Shown piece by piece: positions 1-8,486 of a stretch of DNA of 44,345 bases. Origin of the DNA: Streptomyces durocortorensis (GTDB taxonomy: Bacteria > Actinomycetota > Actinomycetes > Streptomycetales > Streptomycetaceae); contig NZ_JAFEUF010000001.1 in assembly GCF_016901035.1 (NCBI RefSeq), forward strand, positions 1 through 44,345, written 5' to 3'. The notes under the pieces are model-generated. The model was not told where the DNA came from. It saw only the letters and a program-made list of their open reading frames with translations, and ran no database searches. The first letter of the stretch is position 1; each line of letters begins with the position of its first letter. A program made the position numbers and the translations under genes.

Positions 1-189
1 CCTCACGCGCCCCCAGGCCCCCCGCAGACGTGGCCACCGGCCCCACGACCGGCGAGGCTCGGGCGGGGCGTCCACGAACAGCACCCGCGCCCGCCGCACG
101 CCCGGGTCACGCACCATCGCGAGCCACACCGCCGACCCGGCGCAGAGAGCCACCGCGTGGGCCCCGTACGCCGTCGTCACCCCCGTCAC
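1..189 (-). CDS. TadB-like pilus assembly membrane protein, N-terminal fragment cut by window edge
   Basis: About 63 codons are visible before the window ends. The start is a GTG overlapping the tadA stop as GTGA, so the two genes were translationally coupled. The visible part begins with a short hydrophobic segment (AYGAHAVALCAGSAVWLAM) followed by an Arg-rich cytoplasmic stretch. That is how TadB/type II secretion F-family inner-membrane proteins start in Streptomyces tad loci. The identification rests mainly on position directly after the secretion ATPase; the conserved F domain lies outside the window. Because the island splits tadA upstream, this gene is probably cut off from its original operon promoter. 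Confidence 0.6.
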   Translation of the reverse strand, partial: MTGVTTAYGAHAVALCAGSAVWLAMVRDPGVRRARVLFVDAPPEPRRSWGRWPRLRGAWGRVR

Positions 190-608
190 AACGCACCGCC
201 GATCAGCGACCGCAGCCGCTCCCATCCCCGCTCCGGAACAAAGCCGCCGACGCCCCAGCTCAGGGCCGGTACCGTGAAGACGAGGCCCGCCGCGTCCCGC
301 TCCAGGACGTGCACCTCGGCGACCCGTCGTTGCCCCGTGCGGTCCCGTACGAGATGGACGACCACCGAAAGCGCCGCCGCCAACTGACTGTGCAGAGCGA
401 CCCGGTCGAGGCCCGCAGCGGTGCCCAGCGCCTCCAGCCGGGCGGGGACATGCTCGGCGGCGTTCGCGTGGACTGTGCCGCACCCTCCTTCGTGACCGGT
501 GTTCAAGGCGGCCAACAACTGGGTGACTTCAGCGCCCCGCACCTCGCCGACCACCAGTCGGTCGGGGCGCATGCGCAGCGCCTGCCGCACCAGATCGCGC
601 AGCGTCAC
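186..608 (-). pseudogene. tadA: tadA/cpaF secretion ATPase, 3' fragment disconnected by the island
   Basis: Encodes the C-terminal 140 residues of a CpaF/TadA-type secretion ATPase, beginning just after the Walker A half. Visible family signatures are RQALRMRPDRLVVGEVRGAE (Walker B region), then LNTGHEGGCGTVHANAA (His box). The first half of the same protein lies at 18397-19122 on the same strand and ends ...RPANQEGAG, which is the sequence that normally precedes VTLRDLVRQ. The two pieces are therefore one gene split by the insertion. A GTG at 608 could start translation, but the product would lack the P-loop and cannot be a working ATPase. Confidence 0.93.
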
Positions 609-617
609 GCGGCGGCT

Positions 618-717
618 GTTAGGAATAGTTTGGATGTCTCAGACGCATCCATGTATCAGTCGTTCCGAGACCACCCGGGAAAATCCACCTCAGTTCTTTG
701 AGCACCAGCTGTCTCAG
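618..717. repeat. Left end of island: GTTAG terminus and two TGTCTCAG sites
   Basis: GTTAG is at 618-622, GGATGTCTCAG at 632-642, and a second TGTCTCAG at 710-717. The 11-mer GGATGTCTCAG recurs as its reverse complement at 18373-18383, and the 8-mer also at 18316-18323. Two like-oriented words at each end, pointing inward, look like recombinase or accessory-protein binding sites. Nine bases separate GTTAG from the 11-mer here; thirteen do so at the right end. Confidence 0.75.
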
Positions 718-1003
718 TCGCGAGGTTCAAACGTTACGCTTTCGTAACCCAAGCTAGGCCTCGCCCTCCGTGGCGAGTCGCTTGCACCGGCAGAGGGCGA
801 CGGCGAATCCGAGAGTGAGGCACTCGCGCGGCCGACTTCACCTCGTGAGCGCAGGTGTCCGGCAGGTGGCACCACAGGGTCGTTCTGTTTTCCCTCACGG
901 AGCGTCATTTGCCCTTCCATAGACGCATATCGGCAGCACGCACTCAGAAACTCGACTACCTGGCCAGCTGATACGTGGTGTGCTGTTCCGTGTGGCATTC
1001 ATT
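643..1003. other. Non-coding left border region
   Basis: Apart from the second TGTCTCAG word and a small inverted repeat at 733-748, I see no credible gene here; the reading frames lack family resemblance or sensible start sites. It probably holds the island end and the promoter of the helicase gene. Confidence 0.5.
733..748. promoter_or_regulatory. Perfect 6-bp inverted repeat, possible operator
   Basis: GTTACG-CTTT-CGTAAC is a perfect dyad 256 bases upstream of the likely helicase start. It has no T-tract. It could be a regulator site or part of the island end; no binding protein is indicated. Confidence 0.3.
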
Positions 1004-3607
1004 ATGAAAAACACCCCCTCGGCGGGCGCGCAGTCGCCAATGGCCCTGTTCGAGCTCCTAGAGCGTGGTCCCGGGGCACCGAGCGAACTCCATCCGCGCC
1101 AACGAGGCGTCCTGAGCGCTTACATGGAGAAGCTCAAGAGCAAGGATCTGGCGTTCGAGATGCCCACCGGGTCGGGCAAGACGCTGGTGGGCTGCCTGAT
1201 CGCGGAGTGGCGACGCCGCAACAAGAGCGAGCGTGTGGCCTACCTGGCACCGACTCGGCAGCTCGCCCAGCAAGCCGCACGTCTTGCAGACCTTTACGGT
1301 GTCCCCGCAGTGGACCTCACCGGCAAGCACAAAGACTGGGACCGGTCCGCAGCGCAGCGCTTCCTGCGTGGCCACGCCGTTGCCTTCGCGACCGTCAATG
1401 CGGTCTTCAACTCCAGTCCGAAGATGGCACCTCAGGCCCTCATCCTGGACGACGCGCACGCGGCAGAGAGCCCGGTCGCCTCCACCTGGAGTGTGCGTAT
1501 CGAACGGGACCGGGAGGACACGACGTATGACCAAGTTGTCGAGGTGCTCACGGCCTGCGGAGCCTTTAGCACCGCCGTCGCCAGGCGTCTGCATCACCGC
1601 ACAGCGGGCCGCGTCTACCTCGCTGGCGTCGCCGAGACCGCGAAGGCCGCCCCGAAGCTGGAACGCGTCCTAGAGCACGCGCTGACCTTCGAGCCGGAGT
1701 GGCGGTTCGCCTACGGGAAACTGAGGCACGGCGGCTTAGCTGCGTGCCTGGTCTATGTAAACAGCGACGAGGTCTTCATCCGACCGGTGATCGCCCCCAC
1801 TCTGTCGCATAAGCAGTTCGAGGACGCTTCCCAGCGCATCTATATGTCGGCCACGCTGGGCAACGGCGGAGAACTGGAACGCACGTTCGGGCGCCGCCAG
1901 ATCGAGCGGATCGAAGTGGATCCCTCCGCTTTCGCCCGCAACGACGCGGAGTCGGTCAGTGAAGGCGAGGCGGGCAGCGGCCGACGCTTCTTCTGCTTCC
2001 CTGGCCTCAGTTCCGGGCTCGGCGACGAAGGGCTTTCCGGTTTCGTGCGCGAGCAAATCGACGCCTTCGGTAAGGCCCTGGTGATCGCCCGCAGCGACGG
2101 AGAGCGCAAGAAGCTGGTTGACGCGGTGGCTCCAGCAGGCATGCCGCAGTGGACCACTGGTGAGGCGGACGACGCTCCCGATGCCTTCCGCGTGGCTGAA
2201 CGCGGGCTGCTGGCCGCCGCTAACCGGTACGACGGCATCGACCTTCCCGGCGACGCCTGTCGGCTCGTGGTCATGCACGGCTGCCCCACCGGCGCTCACC
2301 TGCAAGAGCGGTTCTTTTACGAGAGCCTGGGTGCCGACGTGGTGCTCAACGAGCGAATCCGCACCCGGCTCATCCAGGGAACAGGAAGGGCGACGCGCGG
2401 CAGTGGTGACCGCGCGGCGATCATCATGCTCGGCCGCGACCTAGAGAACTTCTGCACGACCCAGCTGGACACCATGCCCCACGAGATCCGCGCGGAGATC
2501 AACTTCGGACTGGAGCAGGATGAACTTTCGGTGGTTGAGCTGCGAGAGGCCCTCGCCACTGTCTCCGCGGGCGGGGACGAGTGGGCCGCAGTTGACCGGT
2601 TCATCCGCAACCGTGAAGAGTCCGACGACCGGGCGAACCGCGTACTGGGGGGCGCGCCCCAGTTGCAGGCAGCAGCTCGATTCGAGGTCGAGGCCGCCAG
2701 CGCGGCGTGGCACCGTGATTGGGCGCGGGCCGTGGAGCGGGCGCGCAAAGCGATCGAGGCGCTCGCCGGCGGCGACAGCCACTACCGCGCCCTGTGGCAA
2801 TACCTCGCCGGGGCTTGGGCAGTCCTGGCGGCAGAAGGTGCGGACGAGACGCACTGGACAGGGGTAGCGGAACGGCACTTCGCCGATGCGCGCGTTTCCG
2901 CGGAGGGGACGCAGTGGCTGAGCGAGCTGAATCTCGACGCCGCCGGCTTCCTCGCTCCGGGCAGCGAGACCGAGGATGTTGCGCCTGATGTCCTGGACGA
3001 GTGGGTGGTCGACCAGATCACCGGCCATCCGCTGCGGGCCAGCATGAAGCGGCTGCCGCAGGAGCAGCCGGTCAGGGAAGGGCTGTGGCAGACCGACAGC
3101 GCCAGGTTCGAACACGGCCTGGCCTCTCTGGGTGAGCTGCTGGGGGCCGCAGTCCTTCAACGCTCCTCCGCCCACTCCGAGCCCGACGCCGTGTGGATGT
3201 TCGGCGAGCACTTCTGGCTCGCGATCGAGGCCAAGTCCGAAGCCACAGGCCCCAAGGTCGCCGCTAAACGGGTACGCGAGGCACTGACACATCTGAACTA
3301 CGCGGCCGGGGCAACCCATCGCGAGGTCCCGGAAGGGTCGGTGACCCTGCTCGTCACTCCACAGGAGGAGGTAACTTCGGACGCCGCGCTGGTCGCCACA
3401 GGCCGCCCGCTGTTCCTGGTGGGACCCGAGCCGCTCCAGCAGATGGCGGAGCGGCTACTGGCTGCGTGGGATGCGATCCGGGCCGAGACCAGCAGGCTGG
3501 CGCCCACGGAGGCCCGACCCGTCGTCGCGGACATCCTCAGTAAGCGGCAGGCGCTCCCCAGCCAGTGGCTTGGCCTGGTGACCACCCGCCCAGTCGCCGC
3601 GGCCTAG
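1004..3607 (+). CDS. SF2 (XPD/DinG-like) helicase fused to a PD-(D/E)xK-type nuclease
   Basis: An 867-residue single-chain protein. Helicase motifs in order: Walker A PTGSGKT (about residues 54-60), LAPTRQLA (motif Ia), a DDAH box (149-152) in place of DEAH, YMSATL (motif III, near 283), YDGIDLPGD (like the motif V region of XPD/DinG enzymes), and the RIRTRLIQGTGRATRG motif VI (about 452-466). After a helical linker, the C-terminus has the pattern SLGELLGA...PDAVW...LAIEAKSE, giving candidate nuclease residues D728, E742 and K744. It likely translocates on DNA and cuts it as a defence effector, but no partner family is recognised. It is convergent with the methylase-HEPN gene. The start is uncertain: ATG 1004 is chosen over GTG 980, and ATG 1040 is also possible. 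Confidence 0.85.
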   Translation: MKNTPSAGAQSPMALFELLERGPGAPSELHPRQRGVLSAYMEKLKSKDLAFEMPTGSGKTLVGCLIAEWRRRNKSERVAYLAPTRQLAQQAARLADLYGVPAVDLTGKHKDWDRSAAQRFLRGHAVAFATVNAVFNSSPKMAPQALILDDAHAAESPVASTWSVRIERDREDTTYDQVVEVLTACGAFSTAVARRLHHRTAGRVYLAGVAETAKAAPKLERVLEHALTFEPEWRFAYGKLRHGGLAACLVYVNSDEVFIRPVIAPTLSHKQFEDASQRIYMSATLGNGGELERTFGRRQIERIEVDPSAFARNDAESVSEGEAGSGRRFFCFPGLSSGLGDEGLSGFVREQIDAFGKALVIARSDGERKKLVDAVAPAGMPQWTTGEADDAPDAFRVAERGLLAAANRYDGIDLPGDACRLVVMHGCPTGAHLQERFFYESLGADVVLNERIRTRLIQGTGRATRGSGDRAAIIMLGRDLENFCTTQLDTMPHEIRAEINFGLEQDELSVVELREALATVSAGGDEWAAVDRFIRNREESDDRANRVLGGAPQLQAAARFEVEAASAAWHRDWARAVERARKAIEALAGGDSHYRALWQYLAGAWAVLAAEGADETHWTGVAERHFADARVSAEGTQWLSELNLDAAGFLAPGSETEDVAPDVLDEWVVDQITGHPLRASMKRLPQEQPVREGLWQTDSARFEHGLASLGELLGAAVLQRSSAHSEPDAVWMFGEHFWLAIEAKSEATGPKVAAKRVREALTHLNYAAGATHREVPEGSVTLLVTPQEEVTSDAALVATGRPLFLVGPEPLQQMAERLLAAWDAIRAETSRLAPTEARPVVADILSKRQALPSQWLGLVTTRPVAAA

Positions 3608-3686
3608 GCACTGTCCGGGCAATCAAGCCCACGCTCCCGGAACCGAGGGGCCAGCGAGCCAACCGCCGGCGCAAAGCAGTGCGGGC

Positions 3687-3698
3687 GGCGGGCCCGCC
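3687..3698. terminator. GC palindrome between convergent genes, possible terminator
   Basis: GGCGGGCCCGCC is a perfect 12-bp palindrome in the 111-bp gap between the convergent helicase and methylase genes. It lacks a loop and T-run, so termination is a weak inference from position. Confidence 0.3.
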
Positions 3699-3718
3699 AG
3701 CTTCGCAAAGAATGAAGG

Positions 3719-6700
3719 CTACAGGTCTGGATACGTGATTTCCTTGGGATGATCTCTCAGGCTCTTCAGTGTCAACACACCCTGCTCCACCTTATCGACC
3801 AAAAAGAGTTCACGAGTATTGCAATCGGAACACACGTCCACCGACGCGAGCGGCCAAAGATCGAGGGGAGCTCTCGCGGGACCATTTCCCACGTAGATGC
3901 GTTTGGGTCTCAACGGGTACTGACTGGACTCCTCAAGAGGTTCCCAGGCTGGGTGACTCCCTCGGAGACGCTGCTTTACAAGATTATAGGAGGCCATGTC
4001 GAGATACTCACACCGCTCGACCCAGTCCCAATGCGTAGCAGCAAGCCAGGATACCGATCTCAAGGTCAGCAGAACGAGCTGTTCGAGCTCGTCTGCGGCA
4101 TCGCCAATCTCATGCATTTCACGCACCCCGTGAGCATGAGCTGACCCACTATTTCGGAAATCCTTGATCCGCTTAAGTCGCGAGTATGCATCCGTGCGGA
4201 CGTCAGGATCCAGAATCACCCATCCGGGTGCTGCCCGCCAGCCAAGAATTGTCGTCCACGTGCCGAAGGTGGCACCGAATTTAAATTGCTTCCTCAAAGT
4301 TTTGAGGAACTCTTCTCTGTTAGCCTGCGCCAGCTCTGCCAGGGCGATGATACCAAGAGTTCGCGCGATGCCTTCCCCAAGTTTCAGCAGCGAATCCATT
4401 CGTTCCGCAGGATGGGTGCTCGGCGTAATACTACTGATTCGGTACCGGCGGGCTAGCGCTGCCGCATGAAACGGATAGCTCCATTCTGCCCGTGATACAG
4501 GATCTTCGAGGGCCTGCGTCAGTCCGCCAATCAGTAGCGCCTCGGCATCAGTCGCCTGTATGGTCCTGCGCAGCTCTTGAATATTGGAGTCTGCTCCTGA
4601 GAACACGTTCGGCAGTAGGCCAGACGTCGCAACTCGGAGCCTGTGACGGGCGGACTGAACATTTTCAAGGAGATCGTCAAATTCCTCGACTCGGACGACG
4701 TCAGCAGGAACCGGCAGCATCATTAGGTCGTTCCTTGACGGCAACTGCTTCGTAGACGTGGCAGAATTTAGCCACTCACAGAGGGCTCTTCCCGTTCTTT
4801 GCTCATGAGGGTGTAGGACCACCAGGGATGTGACTGCTTGACCGAAGGCCTGAGGCAGAAGACGCCAGCTTCCCGGCCTCCCGACGATGTCACCGCCGGC
4901 ACACGGTGTCAGCGCAACCCTGCCCTCTGATGGAGAGAGCAGCTCCAAAGCAGAATCAACTACGTGCAGATCCTGCGCTCGCAGATGCCGCAGCTTCTCC
5001 TTCAAGTACGAATTGCCGTCCTCGGGCGCTTCTTCCTCAGTTTCGCTGCTCTGGGGATCAATCCGCTCAGTCACAAGGCGACAAAACTCTTCGAGCGGTT
5101 CAAACGCGGCCTTGAGTCGGGCAACGAAAAACAGCTCCGGCCTGATTTGATATCCGGTCTTGACCTTGGCTGGATCAACCCATGCGTCCGGGGCCTTCGG
5201 CGTGATATCGCGTGCGAGATAGTCGTCAACCTCCTCTCCCAGAGGAATCCTCTTATACTCGCGCAACTTAGCGTCTGCCTCTGTCACTCCCCTAGCCCGC
5301 TGAACTTCACCCCTTGGATCCCGTACGCCAATTGTGTCACGCAGTGCCCTGTTAAACGGTCCTCCTGTGGGCCATATCAGGCCCGCCGCCGCCGTAGCCT
5401 TCTTCATTGCTGTCAGCGCCTGGGACTGTGTCCTCCAAGAGGAGCCCTGGAGTGTCCGCACAGCTGCCACAAACTGCCCATGCTTCTCGAGCCTCTGCAC
5501 CGGCTTCGCTGCTGCCAGCGCAGCCAACGTTTCGTCATTGGCCTCAAAACGGAGCTTCAATGGCTGTTCCACTGTGACCTGCTGATATCCGAAGTACTCG
5601 TTGGGGAGCACCTTCACCTTGGCGTGCAACGGGTGATTGGGGTCTTGGCTGACCTCCAGCGCCTTCCCATAGAGCTCGGTGATCACGCGGATGTGCTCGT
5701 TGCCTACCTCCCGACGCTTATCCCCCAGGGACTTGCGCATTTTCTGCCACTCATCACGCGCATCCAGCAGGACCACTCTGCCCTTGCGGTGAGAGGCCTT
5801 ACAGTTCGTAACGATCCAGACGTACGTGAAGATTCCAGTGTTGTAGAATAACTGCTCCGGGAGGGCGACGACTCCTTCCAGCCAGTCGTTTTCCAGGATC
5901 CAGCGCCTGATTTCTGATTCGCCCGATCCTGCTGCACCGGTTGACAGGGGAGAGCCATTGAAGACAATCGCGACACGTGAACCTCCCTCACCGCTCGCTT
6001 CGACCGGCTTCATCTTTGAGATCATGTGCTGAAGGAATAGAAGCGAGCCGTCGTTGATACGCGGCATTCCGGCTCCGAAGCGACCAGACTCTGCGAGCTC
6101 CCGATGCTCGCGCTCGACCTCTTCTTGCACTCTTTTCCATTCCACCCCGAACGGGGGGCTGGCAAGCAAGTAGTCGAACTTTCGCTCCGCATGCCCATCA
6201 TCTGAAAGGGAATTACCGAACGCAATGTTCTCCGGATTCTTACCTTTGATCAAAAAATTCGATCGGCAGATCGCCCACGACTCGGGGTTAAGCTCCTGTC
6301 CATACACATCAACGGTCACGTCCGGATTCAATGCCTTAATGCGGTCCTCGACCGCACTGAGCATTCCGCCCGTGCCGCACGTCGGGTCCATGACGGTACG
6401 AATGGCACCTGGCACGGAGACGATATCCATATCCGGGGATACCAGCAGGTTGACGATCAGCCTGATGACATCGCGCGGTGTAAAGTGCTCGCCGGCCGTC
6501 TCATTTGAGTGCTCCACGAACCGACGAATGAGCTCTTCAAATACGAAGCTCATCCTGTTGTCGGGTACGAGATCGGGACGCAAATCTACGTCAGCAAATT
6601 TGTCCGTCACCTGTTGAAGCAGGCCAGCGCTGCCCAACCTTCGAATCTGCATGTCAAAATCGAAGCGATCCAGAATCCCGCGAATGTCGCCCGAGAACGC

Positions 6701-7015
6701 CCGCACATAAAACTGAAGGTTCTTCGTCGCGTTCTGTGGGTCCTCCGCGATCCCTCTCAGCGTCAGGTCACTCGTGTTGTAAAAGACATGACCCGAGGCA
6801 CGTTGCAGGAGATCCCTCGGGACAATCTCACCGTTCTCATACTGGTTAGCCAGGGCCGCAACCTCATTGCGCGTCGGCTCGAGCACGCACTCCAGTCGAC
6901 GCAGCACAGTGAACGGCAGGATCACCTTCCCGTAATCGGATTGCTTATAGTCTCCGCGCAGAAGGTCGGCCACAGACCACACCAAGCTGGTTAGGTGTTG
7001 CACGCCATCGTTCAC
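3719..7015 (-). CDS. HsdM-like N6-adenine methyltransferase with specificity-like region and C-terminal HEPN-like domain
   Basis: A 1098-residue fusion. The N-terminus (HLTSLVWSVADLLRGDYKQS) is a classic HsdM helical domain. GEHFTPRDVI, SAM motif I DPTCGTGG (about 210-217) and the catalytic SPPF (286-289, replacing NPPF/DPPY) follow. Next comes the extension seen in long type I M subunits, ending near KTGYQIRPE. The region after it has the texture of a target-recognition domain (LPQAFGQ...LVVLHPHE...WLNS...LPVPADV...LLPNVF). Near the C-terminus, DFRNSGSAHAHG supplies R954 and H960, an Rx5H HEPN-type pair, followed by a CSDC pair (1062, 1065). The GTG at 7015 is chosen because GGGGG lies six bases upstream and the HsdM domain begins there; an upstream GTG at 7093 would add 26 unrelated residues. 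It probably marks self DNA; the HEPN part suggests RNA cleavage. Base composition looks more AT-rich than its neighbours. Confidence 0.85.
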   Translation of the reverse strand: MNDGVQHLTSLVWSVADLLRGDYKQSDYGKVILPFTVLRRLECVLEPTRNEVAALANQYENGEIVPRDLLQRASGHVFYNTSDLTLRGIAEDPQNATKNLQFYVRAFSGDIRGILDRFDFDMQIRRLGSAGLLQQVTDKFADVDLRPDLVPDNRMSFVFEELIRRFVEHSNETAGEHFTPRDVIRLIVNLLVSPDMDIVSVPGAIRTVMDPTCGTGGMLSAVEDRIKALNPDVTVDVYGQELNPESWAICRSNFLIKGKNPENIAFGNSLSDDGHAERKFDYLLASPPFGVEWKRVQEEVEREHRELAESGRFGAGMPRINDGSLLFLQHMISKMKPVEASGEGGSRVAIVFNGSPLSTGAAGSGESEIRRWILENDWLEGVVALPEQLFYNTGIFTYVWIVTNCKASHRKGRVVLLDARDEWQKMRKSLGDKRREVGNEHIRVITELYGKALEVSQDPNHPLHAKVKVLPNEYFGYQQVTVEQPLKLRFEANDETLAALAAAKPVQRLEKHGQFVAAVRTLQGSSWRTQSQALTAMKKATAAAGLIWPTGGPFNRALRDTIGVRDPRGEVQRARGVTEADAKLREYKRIPLGEEVDDYLARDITPKAPDAWVDPAKVKTGYQIRPELFFVARLKAAFEPLEEFCRLVTERIDPQSSETEEEAPEDGNSYLKEKLRHLRAQDLHVVDSALELLSPSEGRVALTPCAGGDIVGRPGSWRLLPQAFGQAVTSLVVLHPHEQRTGRALCEWLNSATSTKQLPSRNDLMMLPVPADVVRVEEFDDLLENVQSARHRLRVATSGLLPNVFSGADSNIQELRRTIQATDAEALLIGGLTQALEDPVSRAEWSYPFHAAALARRYRISSITPSTHPAERMDSLLKLGEGIARTLGIIALAELAQANREEFLKTLRKQFKFGATFGTWTTILGWRAAPGWVILDPDVRTDAYSRLKRIKDFRNSGSAHAHGVREMHEIGDAADELEQLVLLTLRSVSWLAATHWDWVERCEYLDMASYNLVKQRLRGSHPAWEPLEESSQYPLRPKRIYVGNGPARAPLDLWPLASVDVCSDCNTRELFLVDKVEQGVLTLKSLRDHPKEITYPDL

Positions 7016-7084
7016 TGGAATCCCCCAAAGAGATAGCCGACACTCAAGAGGATCGTCCCATGGGCGAGCGATGCGATGAGTGGT

Positions 7085-7108
7085 AACTGCCACTTTTGAC
7101 CGGCAGTT
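7085..7108. promoter_or_regulatory. Perfect 7-bp inverted repeat upstream of methylase, possible operator
   Basis: AACTGCC (7085-7091) and GGCAGTT (7102-7108), ten bases apart, lie 70 bases upstream of the chosen methylase start on the minus strand. Placement fits an operator or regulatory dyad; no cognate regulator is identified. Confidence 0.4.
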
Positions 7109-7367
7109 GGTTCCGCCCCCAGGGTCACAAGACCGTCGCCCGGTTACACAGACGTTCGTCAGGCACTCTGGCAGCCCCGGCAGTCAGCAGGTCGCAAGGC
7201 CCCAGGGGGGGCTTCACATCCGTCGAGAAACCGTCAGGGTCAGCAGCTCTGCCGGAGCCGCACGCGCCCGGTCCTGCTCCCCATACCCCTGACGCCGCGG
7301 GCCCACATGCTGCATCGATCCCCAGCTCCGCAGACAAGGCTATTCCTCAGACCAGGCCGCGCGGCCA
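7109..7367. other. Intergenic stretch upstream of methylase, no gene seen
   Basis: Frames in this segment show no family resemblance. It sits between the convergently read end of the Cys-rich gene and the methylase promoter side, and may carry promoter elements. Confidence 0.4.
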
Positions 7368-7820
7368 TCAGGGCACTTCGACCCACTCACCGTGTTCATT
7401 TGAAACATCCGCAGAAGTTCTGCTACTCGAAGTCTTTGCGCGAAGGCCGGTGGTGATGCGTGCTGGGGGCTCTGGGACGGCAGCGGCGTGAGGAATCGCG
7501 GCGGCGCAGGCTTCGCAGGCGTCGGCAAGGTGCCAAGTTCGCCCCTGGTCCGCCCGGATGAGCAGGAGTCGAAGCGGTCCAGAGCACGGTCCTTGCCGGC
7601 GATGCCAAGCGCAGGACCGCTCGCGGCACTGACAGATTCGCAGGTGCGCGGGCAGTTGAGACTCAGTCAAGTGACGCGCAAAGTGCCGTCTAATCTCTGG
7701 CACCCCAGTAGCCCCCGTCACCACGGTGGGCACTGGGCAGGCGCTACATGTCGCCACAGGCCGCCCAGCCAGGCTACTGATCCGGACGCTCCACGCGCGT
7801 GAGGGCAGAGCTGTGGTCAT
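7368..7820 (-). CDS. Small Cys-rich protein of a Streptomyces-type family, function unknown
   Basis: 150 residues with eight cysteines arranged as C25-x2-C28, C63-x-C65, C70, C79 and C102-x2-C105, plus scattered histidines. This suggests one or two structural zinc sites. The core pattern (CSACPVPTVVTG; LPAHLRICQCRERSCAWH; WHLADACEACAAA) resembles hypothetical proteins I recall as widespread in Streptomyces, often beside XRE regulators. The start at 7820 has GGAGGG six bases upstream; longer frames upstream run through the operator region. It is divergent from the XRE gene at 7991 with three operator-like repeats between, so the two probably form a regulated pair. No enzymatic motif is seen. 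The last 30 residues look unstructured. Confidence 0.7.
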   Translation of the reverse strand: MTTALPSRAWSVRISSLAGRPVATCSACPVPTVVTGATGVPEIRRHFARHLTESQLPAHLRICQCRERSCAWHRRQGPCSGPLRLLLIRADQGRTWHLADACEACAAAIPHAAAVPEPPARITTGLRAKTSSSRTSADVSNEHGEWVEVP

Positions 7821-7892
7821 CGATTCCCTCCGAGCCCGCGATTGGGTACTTTCCGGTCCGCCTGATGAGCGGCTCCGAGCGCGGCCACCGTA

Positions 7893-7976
7893 GTGCAGAC
7901 CTGTGCCCTGATGTAGATACCTCTGTACCCGCACAAATAGGGCAGAGGTCTGCACTGTCAGGGCAGGGGTCTGCAC
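7893..7976. promoter_or_regulatory. Three operator-like repeats between divergent Cys-rich and XRE genes
   Basis: The motif GTGCAGACC-NN-TGCCCT occurs once forward (7893-7909) and twice reversed (7939-7955, 7960-7976). Sites 2 and 3 start 21 bases apart, about two helical turns. Site 1 against site 2 is a 17-bp inverted repeat with one mismatch. The last site ends 14 bases before the chosen XRE start, so autoregulation by the XRE protein is the simplest reading. Confidence 0.75.
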
Positions 7977-7990
7977 CTTCGGATGGTCAG

Positions 7991-8254
7991 GTGACGATCA
8001 TCCCGCCGCCAGACCCCGACCCGATGGCGCTGCGGCAGTCCCTGGCGCGACTGCGCGCGGATCGAGGCTGGAGTTATGACCAGCTCGCCGCCCATAGCGG
8101 CTTGTCCCGCCGAACCCTCATTGAGATCGAACAGGGTCGTACCGTCGGGACGCTCGGGACTTGGCACGCGCTCGCCCACGCGTTCAGCATCCCCTTGGGC
8201 CAGCTTCTCGACCCGCTATGCACCGGCCATGACTCCCCCGGACCGGAGCTCTGA
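7991..8254 (+). CDS. XRE-family HTH regulator
   Basis: An 87-residue protein that is little more than one Cro/C1-type helix-turn-helix: MALRQSLARLRADRGWSYDQLAAHSGLSRRTLIEIEQGR, then a helical tail (TWHALAHAFSIPLGQLLDPL). The GTG at 7991 is chosen because PPPDPDPMALR is the usual beginning of this family and the operator-like repeats would otherwise lie inside the coding frame; an ATG-initiated longer form is possible but unlikely. It probably binds the three repeats just upstream and controls itself and the divergent Cys-rich gene. Confidence 0.8.
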   Translation: MTIIPPPDPDPMALRQSLARLRADRGWSYDQLAAHSGLSRRTLIEIEQGRTVGTLGTWHALAHAFSIPLGQLLDPLCTGHDSPGPEL

Positions 8255-8486
8255 GCTAGCCGTTCTCCGATCACCCTAACGGGATGCCGCGGGCGTACGT
8301 GTGCCCGATGACCGTACCCGTGTGGGTATCTCGACACCCAATCGAGGGGACCGGGCGGTGCGCTTACCGACAGTAGGCGTGTCGGCTGGCACCTTTCACT
8401 CCGGCATCTGCCGCAAGAGATAAGGCCTCGTTCCTCGCTCGCCCTGAGCGTGGTGGGGTCGCCACGGCTTCCGGAGAACTCCATTC

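Noticed and set aside
600-660. tRNA gene as attachment site at the left boundary
   Set aside because: The boundary is inside tadA coding sequence; no cloverleaf is present at either end.
30-701. Plus-strand 223-residue frame over the left tadA fragment
   Set aside because: It is the antisense shadow of tadA and tadB and crosses the island boundary.
1004-7015. DISARM, BREX, Hachiman or ordinary type I restriction system
   Set aside because: Diagnostic partners (DrmA/B/C, PglZ/BrxC, HamA, HsdR/HsdS) are not visible; only a helicase-nuclease and an M-S-HEPN-like protein are present.
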